Shown here: piece after piece, positions 44,874-53,195 of the stretch
Layout: every line of letters begins with the position of its first letter
Position numbering within the stretch: position 1 is the first letter of the stretch
DNA from: Loigolactobacillus binensis
GTDB taxonomy: Bacteria > Bacillota > Bacilli > Lactobacillales > Lactobacillaceae
Direction: 5' to 3'
Assembly (NCBI RefSeq): GCF_005405165.1
Contig: NZ_BJDN01000005.1
Span: 1 to 64,000 of the forward strand
Length of the DNA stretch: 64,000 bases
Made by a program: the position numbers and the translations under genes
Notes under the pieces: model-generated
What the model was told of the DNA's origin: nothing
What the model saw: only the letters and a program-made list of their open reading frames with translations
The model's database searches: none

Positions 44874-45062
44874 GCCTTGAATGTACGCTTGAATTCGTTT
44901 GACGTCATCTTCTGGTGGTGTCATCTCCATCGCTTTTATAGCGTGAATATGTTCTACCGAAACGTGACTACTGAATGCCAATTCATTATCAGTTTGGTCA
45001 TGCCGTTTTTGGTACTGAATAATCTGTTCAGCCAACGCGCTTAATTCCCGTGATTCACTCAT
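44868..45062 (-). CDS. small HTH-like protein, 64 aa
   Basis: This short acidic protein has a segment ELAFSSHVSVEHIHAIKAME that fits the helix-turn-helix of XRE-type DNA-binding domains, preceded by a helix (ALAEQIIQYQKRHDQ). I recall similar short proteins in lactobacilli (LBP_cg2779-like), but cannot confirm. It may be a small regulator. The ATG follows AAGGATGGTG. Monocistronic. Confidence 0.75.
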   Translation of the reverse strand: MSESRELSALAEQIIQYQKRHDQTDNELAFSSHVSVEHIHAIKAMEMTPPEDDVKRIQAYIQGK

Positions 45063-45133
45063 GTCAATGCACCATCCTTCATTAATTTAATGTCATCTTT
45101 ACAACCAAGTGTACCACAATCACATCCAAATAG

Positions 45134-46093
45134 TTACGACTGCGCTAGTGTCGCCAACAAACGTGTAAAAGTAGGACTACCATTAAATGGATGCAAATAA
45201 GTAAAGCTACGGCCACCATTTTGCATAAAGTAACCCCGATTTTCATGACCAATTTCCTGCAGGGTTTCTAAACAATCGGCTACAAAGCCGGGAGTAATCA
45301 CCACCACGTCTTTGACCCCCTGGTGCGGCAAAGTTTTCAGTAATTGCATGGTTGCCGGACGCAACCATTGCCCAGGTCCAAACTTAGACTGATAAGATTG
45401 GCTGTACGGCACGTTTTTTCCGATCAAAGCCATCACCTGTTGCGTCGTTGTCGTGCATTGTTGCGGATACGGATCACCATGGTCAGCATACTTCTGCGGA
45501 ATGCCGTGATAGGAAAAAATCAGCTGTGCGTTGGGCCGCCGCACTAACGCACGCTTAATTTGATTTGCTAAAGCCTGAATATACTGGGGTGCCTGGTAAA
45601 AAGAACTTATAAAATGCAATTGCGGCAAGGCGGATGCCTGCATATAAAACGCTGCTACTTGATCAAAAACTGAACCAACGGTGGTGGTCGAATATTGTGG
45701 ATATTGCGGGATCACCGTTAAATCTGTCACCCCTAATTGCTGCATTTCCTGAAGTGCAGTTGGTACGGTAGGCGCACTGTAACACATTGCGTAGCGGACA
45801 ACTTGTTGTGGTAATAGTGCCTGTAATTGCTGTGCCTGTTTTTGTGTATACAAAAGCAATGGTGACCCCTGTTTAGTCCAAATCTTGCGGTACAAAGCCG
45901 CCGAACGATACGGCCGTGTCGGTAAAATCATACCGTGCAAAATAGGTTGCCAGACCCACCGCGGTAGCGTGATCACCCGTCGATCAGCTAAAAAACGCGC
46001 TAAATAAGTGCGGACTGCTGGTGCTGTCGGTGTCGTTGGCGTTCCTAAATTAACCAGTAAAATTCCTTTTTTCACGTTGCCGCCTACCCTCAT
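45134..46093 (-). CDS. hemH: ferrochelatase / coproporphyrin ferrochelatase
   Basis: The product has GILLVNLGTP at the N-terminus, the catalytic histidine in FSYHGIP (about residue 196), YSQSYQSKFGPGQW and the acidic ADCLETLQEIG with the metal-site Glu (about 276). The family inserts Fe2+ into porphyrins; Gram-positive members usually use coproporphyrin III. No other heme-synthesis gene is in the window. The ATG overlaps the sortase stop (TGATG). A GTG 18 bases later (46075), nearer AGGCGG, is an alternative start that gives the usual MKKGILLVNLG form. Confidence 0.92.
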   Translation of the reverse strand: MRVGGNVKKGILLVNLGTPTTPTAPAVRTYLARFLADRRVITLPRWVWQPILHGMILPTRPYRSAALYRKIWTKQGSPLLLYTQKQAQQLQALLPQQVVRYAMCYSAPTVPTALQEMQQLGVTDLTVIPQYPQYSTTTVGSVFDQVAAFYMQASALPQLHFISSFYQAPQYIQALANQIKRALVRRPNAQLIFSYHGIPQKYADHGDPYPQQCTTTTQQVMALIGKNVPYSQSYQSKFGPGQWLRPATMQLLKTLPHQGVKDVVVITPGFVADCLETLQEIGHENRGYFMQNGGRSFTYLHPFNGSPTFTRLLATLAQS

Positions 46094-46773
46094 CACTTAC
46101 TAAATAATGCTAAATTAGTCTTAGTCGCTTTGACACTGGTCACTAAAGTACCTTGAATCGCTAACCGATTGACCCCGCCATCGGCACAAGTGATCAACGT
46201 GATCAATTTCTTTCCTGCTACGTCAGCGATCAATTCAGTGGCGTACGGATTGACCACTTTTTTGACCGTTACCTTATACTGATACACCCGCGATAAATTA
46301 GTAATATAAACTGCCGCCCCCAGCTTGATATTATCTAAAGGTGAAAATAAGTTGGTCCCATTGTTCAACATGTAGTGACCGGCCAGCGCGTAATTACCTC
46401 GACCCATTTTTTGGTTGGCCTTCATTGTAGCGCCACCAGTGGCTAGAGCATCATTGGACAACCCTTTAACGATCGGTAAATGCATCCCGACACTTGGAAT
46501 AGCTAACTTGCCGATGGTCAATATGCCGTTTTGATTAACCGCAGCGTGAGCGACTTCGTTAACACCTAATGACTTAACTTTTCTAAAATCAAAGGTCGTT
46601 TTCTTTTTGGTGTTAGTGGCCACTTTTTTCTTGGTCAACTGTTCAATATGATTCTGCGCCATATTATCAATGATCCAATTCTTGATCGGCTCATTAAAAA
46701 TTAAAGCTAGGCCAACGACCAATAACACACCGATCACCACATTAACGATCCACCTACGCACCCGCTTCGACAT
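46093..46773 (-). CDS. srtA: class A sortase
   Basis: This 226-residue transpeptidase attaches LPXTG proteins to peptidoglycan. It has an N-terminal signal-anchor helix at about 9-26. The catalytic triad is His133 (LAGHYM), Cys196 (TLITC) and Arg203 (GVNRLAIQG). It shares an overlapping junction with hemH, so the two are likely cotranscribed, an unusual partner pair. No LPXTG substrate gene is seen in the window. The closeness to housekeeping sortases supports the srtA name. Confidence 0.92.
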   Translation of the reverse strand: MSKRVRRWIVNVVIGVLLVVGLALIFNEPIKNWIIDNMAQNHIEQLTKKKVATNTKKKTTFDFRKVKSLGVNEVAHAAVNQNGILTIGKLAIPSVGMHLPIVKGLSNDALATGGATMKANQKMGRGNYALAGHYMLNNGTNLFSPLDNIKLGAAVYITNLSRVYQYKVTVKKVVNPYATELIADVAGKKLITLITCADGGVNRLAIQGTLVTSVKATKTNLALFSK

Positions 46774-47013
46774 TTATGTTCACTGCCCTTCAATAATTAC
46801 TTTCACGTTGTAATTGCTTCCCCTATAGTGTACCAAAAAAGCAACGATAACGTTACCAATTTTTAGACTCAGTTTAGCACGCCACCGCGTAAAACACCAT
46901 CGTTAGGGCCAACAGGAAAAGCGGCCGGCAAAGAATGAATATGTTAAACTAGAAGGTAGTTTAAAACTATTTTCCAGCTATCAAGCGTGTCCAGTAATAG
47001 GTGAAAAAGAGGG

Positions 47014-47865
47014 GTGACTATGTTACAAACTATATTAATGATTCTCGGTGTTGGTTTACTAGCTGGTATTTTAGGTGCCATTTTGGGGATCGGCGGTGGT
47101 ATTATCATTACCCCGATCCTAACGTTAGGCTTTGGCCTTGATATTAAATACGCAATTGGCGCCAGTGTGATCTCCGTGATCGCAACCAGCTCTGGGGCAA
47201 CTATCGCTTATATCAAAGATGATTTACTAAATTTGCGGGTGGCTATGTTCCTGGAAATTGGGACGACAATCGGTGCGATCGTCGGTGCCGTTTTAGTCGG
47301 CGTGGTTCAGCCTAATTTTCTTTATGTTTTATTTGGCGGGTTGCTCTTATTCTCTTCTTGGAATATGTACCGTAAATTACGTGCTGGTGTTGAAGTGTTG
47401 CATAAAACTAAACCTGACCCAATTGCCGCCAAACTCCGGCTAAACAGTAGTTATTTTGACAAAAACACGCAGCAACAAGTCGACTATCAAGTTGAACATA
47501 TTCCTGGCGGTCTAAGCGTTATGTTTGGCGCTGGTTTGGCCAGCGGTATGTTAGGTATTGGCAGCGGGCCGTTTAAAGTAATGGCCATGGATACCGTTAT
47601 GAAAATGCCGTTGAAGCCTTCCAGTGCCACCAGTAATTTGATGATGGGGGTCACCGCTGCTGCCAGTGCCACCGTTTATTTTTTCAATGGTGCCATTTTG
47701 CCACAAATTGCGGCACCACTGGCGGTTGGTGTTTTGATCGGCGCCACGCTTGGCACGCGGATCATGCAGCGGCTCCCTGCACGTTGGATTCGGATGATTT
47801 TTGTACCACTGTTGCTGTACATTGGCGGTCAAATGATTCTTAAAGGATTCGGGGTGACCTTCTAA
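47014..47865 (+). CDS. TauE/SafE-family anion exporter
   Basis: This 283-residue membrane protein of the TauE/SafE (DUF81) family has two inverted halves, each starting with a glycine-rich helix: GILGAILGIGGGIIITPIL and FGAGLASGMLGIGSGPFKV. About eight helices in all. The family exports sulfite, sulfoacetate or related anions. The stop overlaps the start of the DUF1634 gene by one base (TAATG), which indicates coupling. ATG follows GAGGGGTGACT. Confidence 0.92.
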   Translation: MTMLQTILMILGVGLLAGILGAILGIGGGIIITPILTLGFGLDIKYAIGASVISVIATSSGATIAYIKDDLLNLRVAMFLEIGTTIGAIVGAVLVGVVQPNFLYVLFGGLLLFSSWNMYRKLRAGVEVLHKTKPDPIAAKLRLNSSYFDKNTQQQVDYQVEHIPGGLSVMFGAGLASGMLGIGSGPFKVMAMDTVMKMPLKPSSATSNLMMGVTAAASATVYFFNGAILPQIAAPLAVGVLIGATLGTRIMQRLPARWIRMIFVPLLLYIGGQMILKGFGVTF

Positions 47866-48248
47866 TGGCAACACAAAAGGAACAGCAAACTCATACTGAA
47901 ATGGCGCAAGTTGAAAAAAGTATTGGCGTTATTTTGCAGATCGGGGTTATTGTTTCAGCAATTATTATTGGTATCGGGTTGCTACTATTATTGTTTACTG
48001 GTCACAGTGGCTACCCAGCCGCAACTTTTCCAGCCCATTTCAGTACGATTTTTCGGGGGGTCATTCAACTAAAACCGTTCGCCATTATTATGTTAGGACT
48101 ATTCTGCTTGATCCTGACCCCAGTGTTGCGGGTGGTGGTTTCGATCTATGCCTTTGCTAAAGAACATGATCATCTGTACGTGATAATCACAACTGTGGTC
48201 CTGATTATTTTATTGTTCGGGATGGTCTTAGGTTACCTCGATATTTGA
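47865..48248 (+). CDS. DUF1634 membrane protein
   Basis: This 127-residue protein has three hydrophobic helices: a GVILQIGVIVSAIIIGIGLL segment, FAIIMLGLFCLILTPVLRVVVS, and a last helix ending VLGYLDI. It matches the DUF1634 profile. Such genes commonly follow TauE/SafE genes, as here with coupled translation. It is probably an accessory subunit of the exporter; function is otherwise unknown. Confidence 0.9.
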   Translation: MATQKEQQTHTEMAQVEKSIGVILQIGVIVSAIIIGIGLLLLLFTGHSGYPAATFPAHFSTIFRGVIQLKPFAIIMLGLFCLILTPVLRVVVSIYAFAKEHDHLYVIITTVVLIILLFGMVLGYLDI

Positions 48249-48457
48249 TCTAAATTAATCAGGCGGCTAAAATTCTCAAGTCTGGTTATTAAATGTATAA
48301 AAACAAGATTAGTTAGGTGCCATTTTGGCGCTGGCGGATTCCAGCTGTGTAATAACTGAGCGTTGACCATTCGCCGTTAAGTCGCTTAGTTAGTCCACTT
48401 GAACATAAACGCTAATTTCGGTAATTCGCAAATCTAAAATTAAATCAGCTACACCAA

Positions 48458-48506
48458 AAAAGCACTGATGAAAATAGTGAAAATTCACTTGCTCATCAGT
48501 GCTTTT
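48458..48506. terminator. terminator in 432-base gap
   Basis: AAAAGCACTGATGA (48458-48471) and TCATCAGTGCTTTT (48493-48506) pair perfectly, with a nested AGTGAA/TTCACT hairpin. It can serve the exporter pair on the plus strand and the aldo-keto reductase on the minus strand. The rest of 48249-48680 shows only a 27-codon frame (48517 onward) without a ribosome site. Confidence 0.75.
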
Positions 48507-48680
48507 GGCATTATGAATTTGAATGGTTTACCTAAAGCTGCCACTACCCAAAAAATAGTTTTAAGACTAGTTGCAGCCTGCTGGAATGGAATCTAATGTC
48601 TTTTATGGGAATTTAACCAAACTTAACCAAGGGCCTTAGGTTTAGTCCACCTGGTTTAAATTCTGGTACAAAACATTACA

Positions 48681-49532
48681 TTATGCTTTTTGCGTGGCCG
48701 CTAACCAGTCAGTATCGTCAGGACTATGGCTTAAACGCTTGTTTTGATCTAATTCTGCGATTGCCGCCATTTCCGCAGGCGTCAAACTAAAATCAAAAAT
48801 CGCCATATTTTCTGCGACCCGCTGTTCATGAACGGACTTAGGAATGATGATCACACCGCGATCAATATGCCAACGCAACACAACTTGTGCCGTTGACTTA
48901 CCGTATTTAGTCGCGATTTTTTGCAACACCGGATCACTTAAAATATCCGTTTTACCTTGACCTAAGGGGCCCCAAGCTTCATGAGCAATTTGATGTTCCG
49001 TCAAATAACGGTGCAATTCTTTTTGCTGAAAAATTGGGTGCGTCTCGATTTGATCAACCACAGGCACCACATCAGAATGAGCCGCTAACTCAGCTAAATG
49101 GTGGGGCTGAAAATTAGAAACACCGATCGCCCGAATTTTACCTTCATGATATAAGTCAGTCATGGCCCGCCAAGATTCAACGTAACCTGCAGCCGGCCAA
49201 TGAATCAGGTAAAGGTCTAAATAATCGAGTCCTAGGCGCTTTAAACTAGCCGCAAAGGCCAACTTAGTTTCTTCATAACCGCGATCAGCATTCCACAGCT
49301 TGGACGTGATAAATAAATCTGCGCGCGCAACGCCGCTTTCTTTGATCGCTTCACCGACCCATTCTTCATTTTGATAGATCATCGCGGTGTCGATCAGACG
49401 ATAACCATCTGCTAACGCCCATTTGATCGAGTTTTTAACGTCAGCAGCATTATCGACTTTAAAAACACCTAAGCCAAACTGTGGCATTTTAACCCCGTTA
49501 TTAAGTGTGATTTGCGGAATTGTTTGTCCCAT
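48681..49532 (-). CDS. aldo/keto reductase
   Basis: This NADPH-dependent (beta/alpha)8 reductase has 283 residues. The catalytic tetrad is Asp48, Tyr53, Lys78 and His111, in DTAMIYQNEE, SKLW and LIHWP. IGVSNFQPHHL and the C-terminal cofactor motif IIPKSVHEQRV are typical of the 2,5-diketogluconate/glyoxal reductase subgroup. The aldehyde or ketone substrate is unknown. Start ATG follows AGAAGGGATG. Confidence 0.93.
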   Translation of the reverse strand: MGQTIPQITLNNGVKMPQFGLGVFKVDNAADVKNSIKWALADGYRLIDTAMIYQNEEWVGEAIKESGVARADLFITSKLWNADRGYEETKLAFAASLKRLGLDYLDLYLIHWPAAGYVESWRAMTDLYHEGKIRAIGVSNFQPHHLAELAAHSDVVPVVDQIETHPIFQQKELHRYLTEHQIAHEAWGPLGQGKTDILSDPVLQKIATKYGKSTAQVVLRWHIDRGVIIIPKSVHEQRVAENMAIFDFSLTPAEMAAIAELDQNKRLSHSPDDTDWLAATQKA

Positions 49533-49583
49533 GGTTTTAACATCCCTTCTATAAATAAGTTCAATCTCAGAATACCGAATTAT

Positions 49584-50402
49584 TTAGCGTAGCGCAAACT
49601 TTTCAATCGCCTCTGCCACTGCACTGTGCTGGTGGTCGGCGCTTGTCACATAATCAGCGGCTGCTTTCACTGCCGGGATACCGTTTTGCACACTGACCCC
49701 TAATCCAGCCGCTTTGATCATCGCCAGATCGTTGCTGTTATCGCCTAACGCCATCACTTCATCAAGGGCGATCCCCAACTTAGCGGCCAATTGCACTGTG
49801 GCCTTACCTTTATCCGCCGCAATATCATTAAACTCAACATAACGATCGGACGAAAAAGTCGTTGCCAATGGTGTTGTGACTTGCTGCGGCACAAATTTAG
49901 CCAGTTCACGCCGCCGCGCCGGATCATCATCTTGCAATAAGATTTTCATCAATGGCTGCTTTTCCAAGAAATCAAGCCGTTTGCTAGGCAGCAATTCATA
50001 GTTGACCCCACGTTGATCCAGATAGTGGCGTTCCTCCGCACTTGGCCGCCATAAGTATAAATGCTGCAGGGCGTAAATATGCCCACTGATTTTTTCTGTT
50101 TGCGCAAAATCATAAATTTGTTTAACCGTAGCAAAATCTAGCGGGTTAGTGGCCAAAACTTGGTTACCGGCATTTTCGATCAACGCACCGCCATTATAAG
50201 CGATCACATACTGATCGGGTTGTTGGTACAGGCCTAATTGTTGTAGATCATCCTGCACGGATAAAAAGCTCCGGCCAGTATTGATCACAAAGTGCCCACC
50301 TTGCGCAACAAATGTCTTGATCGCCTTTTCGTTAGTTTTAGAAATATGGGCAGCGCGATCCAACAGGGTTTCATCCATATCGCATACAATTAATTTATAC
50401 AT
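49584..50402 (-). CDS. Cof-type HAD phosphatase
   Basis: This 272-residue HAD-IIB phosphatase has the nucleophile in VCDMDETLLD (DMDET rather than DxDGT), INTGRSF as motif II, Lys in AADKGKATV and motif IV LGDNSNDLAMI. It belongs to the same broad family as the tandem pair at 35-37 kb but is not close to them. GGAGGAAAATTAA precedes the ATG. The substrate is a phosphorylated metabolite of unknown identity. Confidence 0.92.
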   Translation of the reverse strand: MYKLIVCDMDETLLDRAAHISKTNEKAIKTFVAQGGHFVINTGRSFLSVQDDLQQLGLYQQPDQYVIAYNGGALIENAGNQVLATNPLDFATVKQIYDFAQTEKISGHIYALQHLYLWRPSAEERHYLDQRGVNYELLPSKRLDFLEKQPLMKILLQDDDPARRRELAKFVPQQVTTPLATTFSSDRYVEFNDIAADKGKATVQLAAKLGIALDEVMALGDNSNDLAMIKAAGLGVSVQNGIPAVKAAADYVTSADHQHSAVAEAIEKFALR

Positions 50403-50477
50403 TTAATTTTCCTCCAAAATTGATCCGCTTTCATAGATTTAATCATAGCATATTCTGCGGCGTGAATTAATCAACAT

Positions 50478-50507
50478 AAAAAAGATTGCCCTTAAGCAAT
50501 CTTTTAC
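50478..50507 (-). terminator. terminator of HesB-like gene
   Basis: AAAAGATTGC and GCAATCTTTT pair perfectly around a 6-base loop, with a T-run on the minus strand. It lies about 50 bases past the stop. Confidence 0.85.
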
Positions 50508-50559
50508 CAGGTTGGCAAAACGCAACCCTAGAAACTGGTCAATAGCTTATTGCCAGCTT

Positions 50560-50925
50560 TTAAGCGTTGATCTCTTTAGTAATATCAATAACGTTAACGT
50601 TGGGATCCATCTGCTCACTTTCACTGAATAAACCTAAAGTATTCAAACGCGGATTAACGTCTAAACGCATGTTAGCAGCAAGGTATTCAGTGGAATAGGG
50701 TTTAATGTGCAGCGGACCGATCGTACTCGCCAAAATTCCTGAATAATCTTCACTAATATCCGTTGCCGCATCAACTACTAAAAGCCGGTAACTAAGGTTC
50801 AATGCACACGAACCCAGCTTAGAATACTTGCCGACCCCGTCATCTAGATCTAAAATAAGCTGCCGCTCAGCCGTTAAATACTTAGCAAGTTTTGCTTGGG
50901 CTGCTGCAGTCACGGTTAAGAACAT
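50560..50925 (-). CDS. HesB/YqkB-like iron-sulfur biosynthesis family protein
   Basis: This 121-residue protein has the HesB/IscA-like fold seen in YqkB: LDLDDGVGKYSKLGSCAL, LLVVDAATDISEDY and IGPLHIKPYSTEYL. It has only one cysteine, so the three-Cys metal site of true IscA is absent and direct cluster assembly is uncertain. GGAGG is 7 bases before ATG 50925; the frame's earlier ATG (50931) is too close to the site. Confidence 0.8.
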   Translation of the reverse strand: MFLTVTAAAQAKLAKYLTAERQLILDLDDGVGKYSKLGSCALNLSYRLLVVDAATDISEDYSGILASTIGPLHIKPYSTEYLAANMRLDVNPRLNTLGLFSESEQMDPNVNVIDITKEINA

Positions 50926-51013
50926 CGTCATTCCTCCATTCTAGCGAAAGTGCTTCGACTGAATAAATATATTGTACCCAAGTCAAATATTACCGGCAAC
51001 TGATTTGCCTGAC

Positions 51014-51538
51014 CTACTTAAGTTGATATTCTCTAGTTAAACGTCGTTTTAATAGTTCCGCTTGTAGTAAGGGAATGGCACTTGCAATGATCTGCTGCTG
51101 ATCAGTTTGTTCGAGCACTAGATCCGCTACATCTGCCTGCACTGGCGCGCGCACGACCCTTAAATAGTCGGTTGGCTGTACCTTTAGCCGGTGCAAATTA
51201 TCTTCGGCGTGTGCGAGCTCGACTCGATCAATCGCTAAATTTTCGTCCTTCCAAGTTGCCGGTAATTCAACATTCGCAATCGACTGCCGCCCGGTCGTGT
51301 TGTCGATCCAACCTAATTTCAAATCTAACCCAGCGGCCATTTTTGATAGTGTCTTTAATGTAGGTAAATATTCCAAATTTTCGACCCGGGCCACCATCGC
51401 TGGGGTCATATTCGTCTTATCCGCTAATTCTTCGCGAGTGATCCCGCGCCGTTCGCGTAATTTAACTAGTTGCGCCGCAAGTTCTAAAATATTCTCTTGC
51501 CGTCTGCTCAAACCTTCAATGCCCGAAACTTCTGCCAT
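51014..51538 (-). CDS. XRE family transcriptional regulator
   Basis: This 174-residue protein has an HTH at about residues 28-70 (ITREELADKTNMTPAMVARVE) preceded by a helical N-terminus. After about residue 85 comes an uncharacterised domain without membrane helices. It lies about 90 bases upstream of the HesB-like gene on the same strand, so may share a transcript, and is divergent from a small membrane protein. The regulated genes are unknown. Start after GTGAGGTTTTTTCG. Confidence 0.88.
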   Translation of the reverse strand: MAEVSGIEGLSRRQENILELAAQLVKLRERRGITREELADKTNMTPAMVARVENLEYLPTLKTLSKMAAGLDLKLGWIDNTTGRQSIANVELPATWKDENLAIDRVELAHAEDNLHRLKVQPTDYLRVVRAPVQADVADLVLEQTDQQQIIASAIPLLQAELLKRRLTREYQLK

Positions 51539-51666
51539 CGAAAAAACCTCACAATTTTTGAATTTCAGCTGAAGCGCTTACCATATTGTAACAGATACAC
51601 ACCTGCCTATGGAATTTTTTTGCTAAGCCTGTTACGCTATAACTAATTATCGAGGAGGCGTTCAGT

Positions 51667-51900
51667 ATGATCTTAGCTTTACTATGTACCCTTGGTTTCA
51701 TTGTTATTGGTATTCTCACAACGGTTAAATTAAATAGTCTGGCTAGTCTAGTTGTCAATGTGATCGCCTATTTTGCTTATTATTGCGCGCTAGAAATTGC
51801 TGGTTTAGTGACTATCGGTAAAGCAGGCGCCGTATTTTTTGGCTTTAGCTTCGTGATCTTAATGACTATCATCAGTTTCCACCGGCAGCGGCAAAGCTAA
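51667..51900 (+). CDS. small membrane protein, 77 aa
   Basis: Three hydrophobic segments fill almost the whole protein (ILALLCTLGFIVIGIL, SLVVNVIAYFAYYCALEIAG, GAVFFGFSFVILMTIIS), with a short basic tail HRQRQS. I do not recognise a family. CGAGGAGGCG precedes the ATG. It is divergent from the XRE gene, suggesting possible control by it (inference). Confidence 0.7.
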   Translation: MILALLCTLGFIVIGILTTVKLNSLASLVVNVIAYFAYYCALEIAGLVTIGKAGAVFFGFSFVILMTIISFHRQRQS

Positions 51901-51930
51901 GCGCGCTGAGCTTAATTCAAACAAATCCGC

Positions 51931-51959
51931 CTGACAACACGTGGTTAGTGCGGTATAAT
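51931..51959 (+). promoter_or_regulatory. promoter of MerR-like gene
   Basis: CTGACA (51931-51936) and TATAAT (51954-51959) are separated by 17 bases, a near-consensus promoter about 60 bases before the start codon. Confidence 0.75.
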
Positions 51960-52019
51960 TAGTCAAGCACCGTTTCAAGCGCGCTTAACTCAGTAATTAT
52001 TTAAAAAGGATGATTTTTC

Positions 52020-52706
52020 ATGAAAAACGTTTCTGGTCAGGAATATCAAACGCCAAGACAAGCTGCGGACGAATTAGCTATCAGTCCGCAAACTTTGCGC
52101 GCTTATTCAGGGTTGGTCGAAAAAACAACCGGCCGTGCTGATTACTTTCATCGTGATCAAAATAATGGTCGGCTTTATTCTGCTCAAAACATCAAAGATC
52201 TCGCCCAAGTTAATCAAATCAAAAAGGAACATAGTAAAACCCTGAAAGATGCGATCAGCGAAGTCTTTGAACAGCAGATCATCAAATCGGCTGCTTCCGC
52301 TGCAACGTCTGCGGCAACAACTTTACCAACGGCGGCTGCCGCCAGCGCCACACCTCAAGTTTCCGATGATAATTTAGCGCCGATCCTTTACACTTTAAAG
52401 CAATTAACTAACCAAAACGCTGAAGTCGTCACCCAGATCCACCAGTTAAAGGAACAGTTGGACACCACCAACAGTAATTATGAGCAGCTGCTTAAGGCCA
52501 TTAAAATCCGCAATACTGCAGCGAGTGCGGCTAGCCAAGCTGCAGCAAGCAGTGCGGTAATTGCACCTAGTGCTGCTTCAGCTACTAGTGTGGCTAGCTC
52601 GCAAAATAACCGACCAACTTCATCCTCCAGTCTATCAATGGCTAGCTCTTCGGCGATCACTTCCCCGAAAAAAAGTTTCTGGGCACGACTATTTGGCCGC
52701 GATTAG
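52020..52706 (+). CDS. MerR-like HTH protein with coiled coil and amphipathic tail
   Basis: This 228-residue protein has an N-terminal MerR-type HTH (TPRQAADELAISPQTLRAYS, about 11-30, then RLYSAQNIKDL). A helix and an Ala/Thr/Ser-rich linker at about 95-115 follow, then a coiled-coil segment (LKQLTNQNAEVVTQIHQLKE). A second Ala/Ser-rich low-complexity region (about 165-215) leads to KKSFWARLFGRD at the C-terminus, which fits an amphipathic membrane-binding helix. The layout recalls chromosome-anchoring proteins such as RacA, but similarity is not strong enough to name it. It has its own promoter and terminator. Confidence 0.8.
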   Translation: MKNVSGQEYQTPRQAADELAISPQTLRAYSGLVEKTTGRADYFHRDQNNGRLYSAQNIKDLAQVNQIKKEHSKTLKDAISEVFEQQIIKSAASAATSAATTLPTAAAASATPQVSDDNLAPILYTLKQLTNQNAEVVTQIHQLKEQLDTTNSNYEQLLKAIKIRNTAASAASQAAASSAVIAPSAASATSVASSQNNRPTSSSSLSMASSSAITSPKKSFWARLFGRD

Positions 52707-52730
52707 GCCTAAACAGAAAAATTATGCGTT

Positions 52731-52760
52731 ACGCCATTTTTTGGGGGTGGCGCTTTTTTT
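52731..52760 (+). terminator. terminator of MerR-like gene
   Basis: CGCCA and TGGCG pair, extended by T-G wobbles, and are followed by a 7-base T-run. The stem is short but position and T-run are convincing. Confidence 0.55.
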
Positions 52761-52780
52761 ATGCCTAAATTTACTCAGCC

Positions 52781-52817
52781 GACTTAATTACAAATGATTC
52801 TCATTTTCAATTAAGTC
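52781..52817. promoter_or_regulatory. Fur-like box inside larger inverted repeat
   Basis: TGATTCTCATTTTCA at 52795-52809 matches 11 of 14 defined positions of the 7-1-7 Fur box. It is framed by GACTTAATT (52781-52789) and AATTAAGTC (52809-52817), perfect complements. A TATTAT -10-like element follows at 52841. Iron-dependent repression of feoAB is the natural reading. Confidence 0.65.
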
Positions 52818-52949
52818 TTTAAAACCTAGTAGAAATAGCGTATTATAAGGTAAGAAAGCGTTATACTTGACAGTTTATATTTTTAACAAATTGACCTAGA
52901 CTGAATTTATTAATTGCGATTTAACCATGGGTGATTTTAAGATGGAGGC

Positions 52950-53195
52950 GTGATCACTATGCAATTTGCTCAGGTACATCAACAACCAGAGACTTTTCAT
53001 GTTACAAATTTACAACTACTCGATGCAAAAACACAGCATCGGCTGAAAGATCTGGGGTTAATTGACGGTAAGGAAGTTACGATCATTCAACGTTATCCCT
53101 TCCATGGCCCGGTTATTATTGCATTTGATCACCAACAAGTCGGTTTACGCAGTAAATTAGTCAGTTGTCTTCAAGGAGAGCAGGTGAGTAAATGA
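52950..53195 (+). CDS. feoA: FeoA family protein
   Basis: This 81-residue SH3-like protein supports FeoB in ferrous iron uptake. It has LKDLGLIDGKEVTIIQRYPFHGP, the family core. The stop overlaps the feoB start by four bases (ATGA). The ATG follows ATGGAGGCGTGATC. A Fur-like box lies 140 bases upstream. Confidence 0.93.
   Translation: MITMQFAQVHQQPETFHVTNLQLLDAKTQHRLKDLGLIDGKEVTIIQRYPFHGPVIIAFDHQQVGLRSKLVSCLQGEQVSK

Noticed and set aside
48517..48600. 27-codon plus-strand frame in the gap before the aldo-keto reductase
   Set aside because: No ribosome site, no recognisable sequence and random-length.
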